Shown in pieces: positions 10,567 to 18,845 of a stretch of 64,000 nt of DNA. How positions within the stretch are numbered: the first letter of the stretch is position 1; each line of letters opens with the position of its first letter. Below the pieces are notes generated by a model. The model did no database searches, was not told the DNA's origin, and saw only the letters and a program-made list of their open reading frames with translations. Position numbers and translations under genes: made by a program. The stretch comes from Nonomuraea endophytica (lineage in GTDB: Bacteria; Actinomycetota; Actinomycetes; Streptosporangiales; Streptosporangiaceae): contig NZ_JACHIN010000005.1 in the NCBI RefSeq assembly GCF_014203235.1, positions 620,001-684,000 of the forward strand, written 5' to 3'.

Positions 10567-11358
10567 TCAGCCGAGGCGGGCCAGGGCGGCGGAGATGGCC
10601 TGGGCGGCGCCTCTGACGGAGATGCCGAGGCGGGCCAGGGGCAGGGCGACCGCCGGTCCGGCCACCGAGATCGACATGGCCACCTTGCCCGCCGCGTCGA
10701 ACACCGGCGCCGCCACACAGGCCACCCCGTCGGCGAACTCCTCCTGCGCGTAGGCGACGCCGTAGTGGCGGACCCGGGCGAGTTCGCGGTCCAGGCCGGT
10801 CAGGCTGGTGATCGTGCGGCGGGTCAGGCGTGGCGGGCTGCCCTGGTCGGCGAACGACTGGCGCAGCCCGGAGTCGTAGGCGAGCAGCGTCTTGCCGATG
10901 GCCGTGCAGTGCAGCGGCGCCCGGTCCACGCCGTCGGAGGGCGAGGCGACCCGGTTGTGGCCGTAGACCCGCTCGACGTACTCGGCTTCCAGGCCCGACA
11001 GCACGGCCAGGTTGACCGTCTGCCGGGTGGTCTCGTACAGATACAGCAGGTACGGCAGGACGGCCCGTCTGGTCCCCGGAATGCGGCCACGGGCGTCGCC
11101 GAGCCGGGCGAGCAGGTCGCCGACGAGGTAGTCGGTGCCGGCCCGTTTGGCCAGGGACCGCGAGCACAGGACCGCGAGGATCCGGTGGGCGGTCGATTTG
11201 GGCAGGCCGGTGTTCCTGCACAGTTGCGACAGGCTGATCGGCTGCGCCGCGGCGCTGAGCGAGAAGAGGATGTCGATCCCCTTCTCCAGGCTGCCCGGCT
11301 GGGCGGCCTCCGGTGCGCGCCGGTGCTGCACGATCGACTTCCCCGGCATGTCCACCAT
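10567..11358 (-). CDS. IclR-family transcriptional regulator
   Basis: A 263-residue IclR protein with an N-terminal winged helix (KGIDILFSLSAAAQPISLSQLCRNTGLPKSTAHRIL) and a C-terminal effector domain ending in VAMSISVAGPAVALPLARL. ATG 11358 is taken because GCGAGG lies 6 nt upstream; ATG 11349 is an alternative. It sits tail to tail with eda and divergent from mreB. IclR regulators often control sugar-acid or aromatic degradation (KdgR type), so control of the ED operon is plausible by position, but its own promoter faces mreB. The sequence does not decide which. Confidence 0.85.
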   Translation of the reverse strand: MVDMPGKSIVQHRRAPEAAQPGSLEKGIDILFSLSAAAQPISLSQLCRNTGLPKSTAHRILAVLCSRSLAKRAGTDYLVGDLLARLGDARGRIPGTRRAVLPYLLYLYETTRQTVNLAVLSGLEAEYVERVYGHNRVASPSDGVDRAPLHCTAIGKTLLAYDSGLRQSFADQGSPPRLTRRTITSLTGLDRELARVRHYGVAYAQEEFADGVACVAAPVFDAAGKVAMSISVAGPAVALPLARLGISVRGAAQAISAALARLG

Positions 11359-11495
11359 CCTCATCCTCGCCAAGGAGAAGGAAGGGCTTCCCCCGGGGTG
11401 CGATCCATGGTTTCGGGTTTACCCGAAGCAGGGATCAAGCACACCGTCCTTGCTAACGATTGTGAAACCTTCTGACCTGGCCGTTTGACGGGGAA

Positions 11496-11529
11496 TCGGT
11501 GGGGAAGGGCGTGATTTATCCCCCACCGA
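11496..11529. promoter_or_regulatory. Perfect 9-bp inverted repeat ahead of mreB
   Basis: TCGGTGGGG (11496-11504) and CCCCACCGA (11521-11529) form a perfect inverted repeat with a 16-nt loop, 15 nt before the mreB ATG and touching its GAGGG ribosome-binding region. It may be a 5' UTR hairpin that masks the site, or an operator in the iclR-mreB divergent region. An extra A:T pair can close inside the loop. Confidence 0.4.
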
Positions 11530-11544
11530 GGGCTGGTGTCGCCC

Positions 11545-12576
<1,032 letters not shown>

Positions 12577-12630
12577 TCTGAAAGGAGGCGACCTGCGGAT
12601 GCGCGCGGGGGCCGCCGGGAAGGAAGACGG

Positions 12631-13422
12631 ATGAGACGGGGCCGGGGCGCGCTCGGCAGGAAACCGGGCCGGGGCCGGCTGGTGGTGGGCGTCCTCGTGC
12701 TGGCCGCGGCGCTGCTCATCGCCGCCGACCGCGAGGCCGCGCTGCAGCCGCTGCTCACCGCGGGCGCCGCGGTGGCAGGCCCGGTCGAGAGGGCGGTCTC
12801 CGGCCTTGCCGCCGGCGGCTCGGACACCCGCCGGATCCGGGCGCTGGAGCAGGAGAACGCCCGCCTGCGGGCCGAACTCTGGACCCGACCCCACCGGCCC
12901 GATCCCACCGCACCCGGGCCGCGCTTCGTCGCGGCCCAGGTCATCGCGTACGGCGGGCGGCAAGGCCTGTCCGCCACCGTCACCATCGACGCCGGCACCA
13001 CCTCCGGCGTCCGTCCCGATCTGACCGTGCTCAACGGCGACGGCCTGGTGGGCAGGGTCGTCGCCGCCGGTCCGGGCACCGCCACCGTCCTGCTGGTCAG
13101 CGACGCCACCTCGGTCGTCGGCGCCCGCCTGCACAGCGAGCAGCCGGGGGAGGTCGGCACCGTCACGGGCGGCGGCAAGCCCGGCGGCCTGCTGCGCCTG
13201 AACCTGCTCGACGCCGAGGCCCCGGTCTCGGTGGGCCAGAAGGTGGTGACGTTCGGCTCGCGGCGGATGGTGCCGTTCGCCCCCGGCGTCCCGATCGGCA
13301 CCATCGTCGGCGTCTCTCCCTCCACCGATCCCCTCACCCGCACCGCCCTGGTCCGTCCGGCGGCCCGCCTCACCGCCCTCGACGCGGTCGCCGTCGTGAT
13401 CCCGCCGGGGAGCGTGCCGTGA
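12631..13422 (+). CDS. mreC: Rod shape-determining protein MreC
   Basis: A 263-residue bitopic membrane protein. A basic N-terminus (MRRGRGALGRKPGRGR) is followed by one transmembrane segment (about residues 17-33), a coiled coil (RIRALEQENARLRAEL) and the MreC beta domain to the C-terminus (VIAYGGRQGLSATVTIDAG...VGVSPSTDPLTRTALVRP). AAGGAAG precedes the ATG. It couples MreB to MreD and the PBP2-RodA synthase. Its TGA overlaps the mreD start. Confidence 0.92.
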   Translation: MRRGRGALGRKPGRGRLVVGVLVLAAALLIAADREAALQPLLTAGAAVAGPVERAVSGLAAGGSDTRRIRALEQENARLRAELWTRPHRPDPTAPGPRFVAAQVIAYGGRQGLSATVTIDAGTTSGVRPDLTVLNGDGLVGRVVAAGPGTATVLLVSDATSVVGARLHSEQPGEVGTVTGGGKPGGLLRLNLLDAEAPVSVGQKVVTFGSRRMVPFAPGVPIGTIVGVSPSTDPLTRTALVRPAARLTALDAVAVVIPPGSVP

Positions 13423-14051
13423 TGCCCGCGCGGGCATGGGCGGCGGTCGCGCTCGCGCCGCTGATCCAGGTGGTGCTGGTCAACCGGCTGTCGCTGCCCG
13501 GCGGCGTCACCCCCGACCTGACGTTGCTCGCGGTCCTGGCCGTCGCCCGCCTGCGGGGGCCGGTCGCGGGCGCGGTGGCCGGGTTCGCCGCCGGCGCCGT
13601 CCTGGACCTGATCCCGCCGGCCGTCCACCCGGTGGGGCGGGACGCGCTGGCCCTGTGCCTGGCCGGGTACGTCGCCGGCCACCTGCTCAGGCTGCCGGCC
13701 GTCGCCGCCTTCCCGCTGGGCGTGCTGGCCGGGCTGCTGTTCACCGCGGGCGTGCACGCGGCGCTCGGCGACCCGCGCGCCGGGGGTCCGGCGCTCGTCC
13801 ACGTCCTGCCCTTGGCCGCCGCGTACACAGTGGCCGCGAGCCCTCTGGTCTGGTTCCCGATGCGGTGGAAGGCGCCCGATGCGTTCCCGGCTGCTGGTCC
13901 TGCACGTGCTGATCGCCTCCTTGCTGCTCATCCCGCTCATCCGGCTGTGGGACGTGCAGGTGCGCCACGGCGACGACTACGCCAGGGCCGCGGCGGAAGA
14001 TCACGTCAGGCAGGTGGTCGTGCCGCAGGTCAGGGGCGGGATCCTCGATGA
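13422..14051 (+). CDS. mreD: Rod shape-determining protein MreD, with long overlap into mrdA
   Basis: An integral membrane protein. Residues 1-150 are hydrophobic with about five membrane segments (VALAPLIQVVLVNRL, LTLLAVLAVARL, AGAVAGFAAGAVLDLI, LPAVAAFPLGVLAGLLF, VLPLAAAYTVAASPLVWF), which is a full MreD. The frame does not stop there: it runs 173 nt into mrdA, adding about 57 Arg/Ala/Gly-rich residues that look like an out-of-frame reading of mrdA. MreD proteins usually end near residue 160-180, so the tail is probably a late addition after stop-codon loss. The ATG overlaps the mreC stop. Confidence 0.85.
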   Translation: MPARAWAAVALAPLIQVVLVNRLSLPGGVTPDLTLLAVLAVARLRGPVAGAVAGFAAGAVLDLIPPAVHPVGRDALALCLAGYVAGHLLRLPAVAAFPLGVLAGLLFTAGVHAALGDPRAGGPALVHVLPLAAAYTVAASPLVWFPMRWKAPDAFPAAGPARADRLLAAHPAHPAVGRAGAPRRRLRQGRGGRSRQAGGRAAGQGRDPR

Positions 14052-15804
14052 CCGCGGCCGCCCGCTGGTGCGCAACCGCACCAGGCTGGCGGTCACGGTC
14101 GACCACGTGGCGCTGACCCGCCGCCGCGACGGCGGGCGCGCGGTGCTCGACCGGCTGGCCGGCGTGCTCGGCGTCCCGGCCGCGCGCCTGGCCGAACAGG
14201 TCCGCCTGTGTACGGCCGGCGTCCGCCCCCCGTGCTGGCCCGGCTCGCCGTACCAGCCGATCCCCGTGGCGGGGGAGGTGAGCACGCGGGCGGCGCTGCA
14301 GATCGCCGAGCGGCCGGAGCTGTTCCCCGGCGTGAGCGCCGACCCGGTGCCGGTGCGCGACCACCCGCGCGGCGAGCTGGCGGCGCACACGCTCGGCTAC
14401 GTCGCGCCGTCGGGCGGCGGCGACCCGGCCAGCGGCATCGGCCTGTCGGGCCAGGAGGGTCTTGAGGCGCGTTACGACGCCGACCTGAGCGGGCGGCCGG
14501 GCCGGCGCGAGGTGGTCGTGGACACCACCGGCCAGGTCGTCAGGACGCTCTCCGAGACGCCGCCGGTGGCCGGGCACGACCTGGTGACCAGCATCGACGC
14601 CGAGGTGCAGGAGGTGGCCGAGCGGGCGCTGCGCCGGGCGGTGGAGGGGGCGCGCGACCGGCGGCTGCCCGCGGACGCCGGTGCGGCGGTGGTCATGGAC
14701 GTGCGGACGGGACGGGTGGTGGCGCTGGCCGCCCACCCGGGCTACGACCCTGACGTGTGGTCGGGCGGCATCTCCGGCGACGCCTACCGCGAGCTGCGCG
14801 GCAGGCTGCAGCCCAAGGCGATCCAGGGCCAGTGGGCGCCCGGCTCCACCTGGAAGATCACCTCGGCGGCCGCGGCGGTGAAGGCGGGCTACGCGCTCGA
14901 CGGGATCTACGGCTGCCCGGGGTCGTTCCAGGTGGGCGCGAGGTCGTTCAGGAACTTCCGCGGGATCCCGCTCGGCAGCATGCCGCTGAGCCGGGCGCTG
15001 ACCGCCTCGTGCGACACGATCTTCTACCGGTTCGCCTACGAGATGTGGCTCAAGGACGGAGGCACGAAGCCGGTCAAACGGCCCAGGGATCCGATGCAGA
15101 AGATGGCGGCGGCCTTCGGGTTCGGCAAGCGCACCGGGATCGACCTGCCCGGCGAGGCGGCGGGGCGGCTGCCGACGCGGGCGTGGAAACGTTCGTTCTG
15201 GGCGCAGACCAGGAAGCAGTCCTGCAAGGAGGCCAAGCGCGCCAGGTCCGCTTATGTCCGGGCGATCGCCAAGGAGAACTGCGTGGACGGCCACCGGTGG
15301 TGGGCCGGCGACGCGGCCAACTTCTCCATCGGGCAGGGCGACGTGCTGGTGACGCCGCTGCAGCTGGCCAGGGCGTACGCGGCGCTGGCCAACGGCGGCA
15401 AGCTGTTCACCCCGCGTGTGGGCAAGGCGGTCGTGCGGGCCGACGGCAGCGTGGTGCGGCGGATCAAGCCGAAGGTGGCCGGACGGCTGCCGGTGCCGAA
15501 AAAGGTGCTCGCCTACATCCGTAAGGCGCTGGCCGAGGTGCCCAGGAGCGGGACGGCGGCCGGGGCCTTCGCCGGGTTCCCGCTGGACCGGCTGGCGGTG
15601 GCCGGCAAGACGGGTACGGCCGAGGCCTATGGCAAGAAGGACACCTCCTGGTTCGCCTCCTTCGCACCGGCCGGCAAACCGCGTTACGCCGTCGTGGTCG
15701 TGGTCTCTCAGGGCGGGACGGGCGCGTCGACGGCGGCGCCGGCCGTACGGGAGATCTGGTCGGGCATGTACGGGCTGGAGGGCGGGAAGGCGGCGCTGCG
15801 GTGA
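13879..15804 (+). CDS. mrdA: Penicillin-binding protein 2, peptidoglycan transpeptidase
   Basis: A 641-residue class B PBP that cross-links peptidoglycan with RodA. It starts with an uncleaved membrane anchor (LLVLHVLIASLLLIPLIRLW), then a PBP dimerisation domain with GYVAPSGG and the transpeptidase domain. The active-site motifs are SxxK as STWK (Ser323), SCD in place of SxN (SCDTIFY), and KTG as AGKTGTAEAY (Lys577). An insert around residues 420-470 is rich in Lys/Arg/Cys. The start lies inside mreD, and the stop overlaps rodA. Confidence 0.94.
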   Translation: MRSRLLVLHVLIASLLLIPLIRLWDVQVRHGDDYARAAAEDHVRQVVVPQVRGGILDDRGRPLVRNRTRLAVTVDHVALTRRRDGGRAVLDRLAGVLGVPAARLAEQVRLCTAGVRPPCWPGSPYQPIPVAGEVSTRAALQIAERPELFPGVSADPVPVRDHPRGELAAHTLGYVAPSGGGDPASGIGLSGQEGLEARYDADLSGRPGRREVVVDTTGQVVRTLSETPPVAGHDLVTSIDAEVQEVAERALRRAVEGARDRRLPADAGAAVVMDVRTGRVVALAAHPGYDPDVWSGGISGDAYRELRGRLQPKAIQGQWAPGSTWKITSAAAAVKAGYALDGIYGCPGSFQVGARSFRNFRGIPLGSMPLSRALTASCDTIFYRFAYEMWLKDGGTKPVKRPRDPMQKMAAAFGFGKRTGIDLPGEAAGRLPTRAWKRSFWAQTRKQSCKEAKRARSAYVRAIAKENCVDGHRWWAGDAANFSIGQGDVLVTPLQLARAYAALANGGKLFTPRVGKAVVRADGSVVRRIKPKVAGRLPVPKKVLAYIRKALAEVPRSGTAAGAFAGFPLDRLAVAGKTGTAEAYGKKDTSWFASFAPAGKPRYAVVVVVSQGGTGASTAAPAVREIWSGMYGLEGGKAALR

Positions 15805-16913
15805 GGGCTCAGCGGCCCGACTGGGTGCTGGCCGTGGCGGCGGTCGCGCTGTGCGGGCTGGGCGCGGTGCTGGTGTGGTCGGCCACCGAGCCGAGGCTGC
15901 TGGACGCCGGGCAGGATCCGCTCACCTATCTCAAGCGGCAGCTCGTCAACATCGCGGTCGGGGTCGCGGTCATGGTCGCGCTCTCGGCCACGAGTCACCG
16001 GGTGCTGCGGGCGTACACGCCGTGGGCCTATCTGGCCGCCGTGCTCAGCCTGGCGGCGGTGCTGACGCCGCTGGGCCGTACCGTGAACGGGGCGCAGGCG
16101 TGGCTCGGTCTCGGCCCGCTGCAGGTGCAGCCGTCGGAGCCGGCGAAGCTGGCGCTCGTGCTGGCGCTGGCCACCGTGCTCGCCGAGCGGCACGACGGCG
16201 AGCGGCGGCCGCGCTGGACCCAGGTGGGGCTGGCGCTGGCCCTGTCCGCGCCGCCCGCCGCGCTCATCATGCTGCAGCCCGACATGGGCACGCTGCTGAT
16301 CCTGGCCGCGGTGGTGCTGGGCGCGCTGTTCGCGGCCGGGGTGGCGCTGCGGTGGCTGCTGGCGCTGAGCGGGTCGGCCGTCGCGGCGGGGGCCGCCGCC
16401 TGGTTCCTGGGACTGCTCCAGCCGCACCAGGTGAGCCGCCTGATCGCCTTCGCCGAGCCGGGCGCCGACCCGCTCGGCGCGGGCTACACGGCCAAGGAGG
16501 CGCTGGTCACGGTCGGCTCGGGCGGCGCGTTCGGGCGCGGGTTGTTCAACGGCGACCAGACGGCCGGGCGGTTCGTGCCCGAGCAGCACACCGACTTCGT
16601 CTTCACCGTGGCCGGCGAGGAGCTCGGCTTCCTGGGCTCGGCGCTGATCGTGGTTCTGCTGGCGGTGGTGCTGTGGCGCGGGCTGCGCGTCGCGGGCCGT
16701 ACGGGCTCGTTCGGCTGCGTCGCGGCGGCGGCGGTCGTGTGCTGGCTGGCGCTCCAGACGTTCGTGAACATCGGCATGGCGCTCGGGCTGGCCCCGGTGA
16801 TCGGCGTCCCGCTCCCCTTCGTCTCTTACGGCGGGTCGGCCACGGTGGCCGCGTTGGCGGCGATCGGCGTCCTGCAGTCGATCCACCGGGGCCATCCACC
16901 CAAAGGCCACTGA
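15801..16913 (+). CDS. rodA: SEDS peptidoglycan glycosyltransferase RodA
   Basis: A 370-residue SEDS-family polytopic membrane enzyme that polymerises lipid II with PBP2. About ten membrane segments are visible. The conserved regions VNGAQAWLGLGPLQVQPSEPAKLAL, GGAFGRGLFNG, EQHTDFVFTVAGEELGFLG and the C-terminal GVPLPFVSYGGSATVAAL are all intact. The GTG start overlaps the mrdA stop. It closes the mre cluster; the next gene begins 106 nt downstream and is probably a separate unit. Confidence 0.95.
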   Translation: MRAQRPDWVLAVAAVALCGLGAVLVWSATEPRLLDAGQDPLTYLKRQLVNIAVGVAVMVALSATSHRVLRAYTPWAYLAAVLSLAAVLTPLGRTVNGAQAWLGLGPLQVQPSEPAKLALVLALATVLAERHDGERRPRWTQVGLALALSAPPAALIMLQPDMGTLLILAAVVLGALFAAGVALRWLLALSGSAVAAGAAAWFLGLLQPHQVSRLIAFAEPGADPLGAGYTAKEALVTVGSGGAFGRGLFNGDQTAGRFVPEQHTDFVFTVAGEELGFLGSALIVVLLAVVLWRGLRVAGRTGSFGCVAAAAVVCWLALQTFVNIGMALGLAPVIGVPLPFVSYGGSATVAALAAIGVLQSIHRGHPPKGH

Positions 16914-17019
16914 CCTGCGGTTTTCCCTGCCGGAACACAGTCTGGAAATTCGCACTTGGCGTTCCATCGGCCGAAACGGATGATTGCCTCATTGATGCCG
17001 CGGAGTTCCCATCAATGTC

Positions 17020-18465
17020 ATGAGCACCACAAGCCGGGCCATCGCCGACTGGATGCGGCTGCGGGACCTCACCACCGTCTTCGGCGGCCCCGGAGCCGAC
17101 GGCGCCTTCCCCGGAGACGTCCGCCGCATCCGCGGCCTTCAGGAGGCCGTCGTGGTCGCCATGGCCGACGGATACGCCTCGGTCACCGGCCGCCCCGCCC
17201 TCGTCGACCTCGGATGCGCCGCCCACGGTGCGGGCGCCGTGCTCGGGGCCGCCGCCAACCGCACCCCGCTCATCGTCACGACCGGGCTCGGGCACCCCGG
17301 CCACGGCCACGGATCCGCCCGGCCCGCCGTCAAGTGGTCCTGCGCGCCCGCGCCGCGCGACGTGCCCGCCGCGCTGGAGTGGGCCTACCACGTCTCGCTC
17401 ACCCCGCCGCGCGGCCCCGTGTTCCTGTCGCTGCCCGCCGACCTGGCCGCGACCGAGGCGGACCCGGCTCCCGCCGTCCGCCCCCTGGCCGCCGCGGCCG
17501 CCCCCGACCCGATCGCGCTGGCCGTACTGGCCGAGCGGCTCGACCGCGCACGCTCGCCCGTGCTCGTCGTCGGCGCCGACGTGGACGCTTCGGGCGGCTG
17601 GGCGGCCGCGGTCGAACTCGCCGAGCGCTGCGCGCTGCCCGTCTGGGAGGCGGCCCAGTCCGGCCGCGTGTCCTTCCCGCAGTCCCATCCGCACTACCGC
17701 GGCGCCCTGCTCCCCGGCGCCGAACCCGCCGCCCGCCAGCTCGCCACCCACGACCTGGTCCTCGCCGCCGGCGTGCCGCCGCCGGAAGGCGTCGCCGCCG
17801 TCCTGCTCACCTCCGACCCGTCCTGCGCCGCCTTCGGCGACGTCATCCTGGGCGACGTACGGCAGGCGCTGACCGCCCTCGCCGAACTCACCAAGCTCAG
17901 GCACGAGCCCCTGCCCGGCACCTGGCCCGCGCCCTCCCCCGCGCCCCGCGGCAGCCGTCCGATGAGCCTGGTCACCGCGCTGGCCGCGCTCGCCGAAGGC
18001 GCGCCCCCCGAGACGATCTGGGTCAGCGAGTCCCCGCCCAGCCGCCCCGTCTTCCACGACCAGATCAGGATCGACCGCCCCGGCTCGTTCCTGTGCGCCG
18101 CGGGCGGCGAAGCCGGGCACGCGCTGCCCGCCGCCATCGGCGCCCAGCTCGGCGAACCGTCCCGGCCCGTCGTCGCCGTCGTCGGCGACGGGTCGCTGCA
18201 GCACGCCGTCGCCGCCCTGTGGAGCGCCGCCGCGTACCGGGTGCCGCTGACCGTCGTGGTCCTCACCGACGGCGCGCGGGCGATGCTGCGCTGGCTGTCA
18301 CGCCTCGACGGCGCCGGTCCCGGCGCCGACCTCTGCGCCATCGCCAAGGGGTACGGCGTCGCCGCCAGCCACGTCGAGTCCGCCGAGGCGCTCACCGCCG
18401 CGCTGCGCATCGCGACCGCCTCCGACCTGCCCATGCTCATCGAGGTGCCCGTGAACGGGCCCTGA
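17020..18465 (+). CDS. ThDP-dependent enzyme, benzoylformate-decarboxylase-like, with altered cofactor-site residues
   Basis: A 481-residue member of the acetolactate synthase/benzoylformate decarboxylase superfamily, with N-terminal PYR, central and C-terminal PP domains. The activating glutamate is present (LQEAVVVAMADGYA, Glu42). The PP-domain motif starts normally (VGDGS, Asp390), but the Asn that normally ligates Mg2+ 26 residues later is replaced (LTDGARA, Asp417), and the serine of the FGNPGS loop is Ala (FGGPGA). These changes suggest a shifted substrate, or weakened or lost activity. The protein is shorter than usual (about 530). No pathway neighbour is evident, and only a weak GGAG lies 14 nt before the ATG. 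Confidence 0.75.
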   Translation: MSTTSRAIADWMRLRDLTTVFGGPGADGAFPGDVRRIRGLQEAVVVAMADGYASVTGRPALVDLGCAAHGAGAVLGAAANRTPLIVTTGLGHPGHGHGSARPAVKWSCAPAPRDVPAALEWAYHVSLTPPRGPVFLSLPADLAATEADPAPAVRPLAAAAAPDPIALAVLAERLDRARSPVLVVGADVDASGGWAAAVELAERCALPVWEAAQSGRVSFPQSHPHYRGALLPGAEPAARQLATHDLVLAAGVPPPEGVAAVLLTSDPSCAAFGDVILGDVRQALTALAELTKLRHEPLPGTWPAPSPAPRGSRPMSLVTALAALAEGAPPETIWVSESPPSRPVFHDQIRIDRPGSFLCAAGGEAGHALPAAIGAQLGEPSRPVVAVVGDGSLQHAVAALWSAAAYRVPLTVVVLTDGARAMLRWLSRLDGAGPGADLCAIAKGYGVAASHVESAEALTAALRIATASDLPMLIEVPVNGP

Positions 18466-18845
18466 CATGGGCGCACCCAGGCCCGCGTGCACCGCCGCGC
18501 ACCCTATTGAGCGGCGGGCACGACGGGAGGCCCGGCGGCGTCCCGGTCCACGTGGTTCGTGTCCGAGGCGCGCTTCCATGGCCGAGCCGGGCGCCGCCGG
18601 CGCCCCGCTCACCGACCACAGGGAAGGGGGTGATCGCATGAAGGCCGGCTCCGGCGTCAGCTGGGTCCGCTAGTCCACGCACCCTCCGGAGGGCCCCCGT
18701 ACCGTGGTGGCGCCGATCCCCGGGGCGGGAGCCGTACCCTTCCCGCCGCGGCCGGACCCTCCGGAGCCTCAGGACCCCGACCTGCGATGAAACCCAGTGC
18801 GACGCCTGATCGTCTCTCAACCGTTAGAGTCTGGGGAGAAAAGGC
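18466..18845. other. 380-nt intergenic region with palindromes
   Basis: No convincing gene is seen. The stretch holds a 12-bp perfect palindrome CCCTCCGGAGGG at 18682-18693, a second ACCCTCCGGAG copy near 18757, and a stem GGCGGGA (18724-18730)/TCCCGCC (18741-18747) that could be a terminator for the TPP enzyme gene or a leader hairpin of the kinase mRNA. A short open frame at 18467-18673 has no ribosome-binding site and resembles no protein I know. Confidence 0.4.

Noticed and set aside
18467..18673. A 68-codon open frame after the TPP enzyme
   Set aside because: No ribosome-binding site, no recognisable protein features, and typical high-GC random composition.
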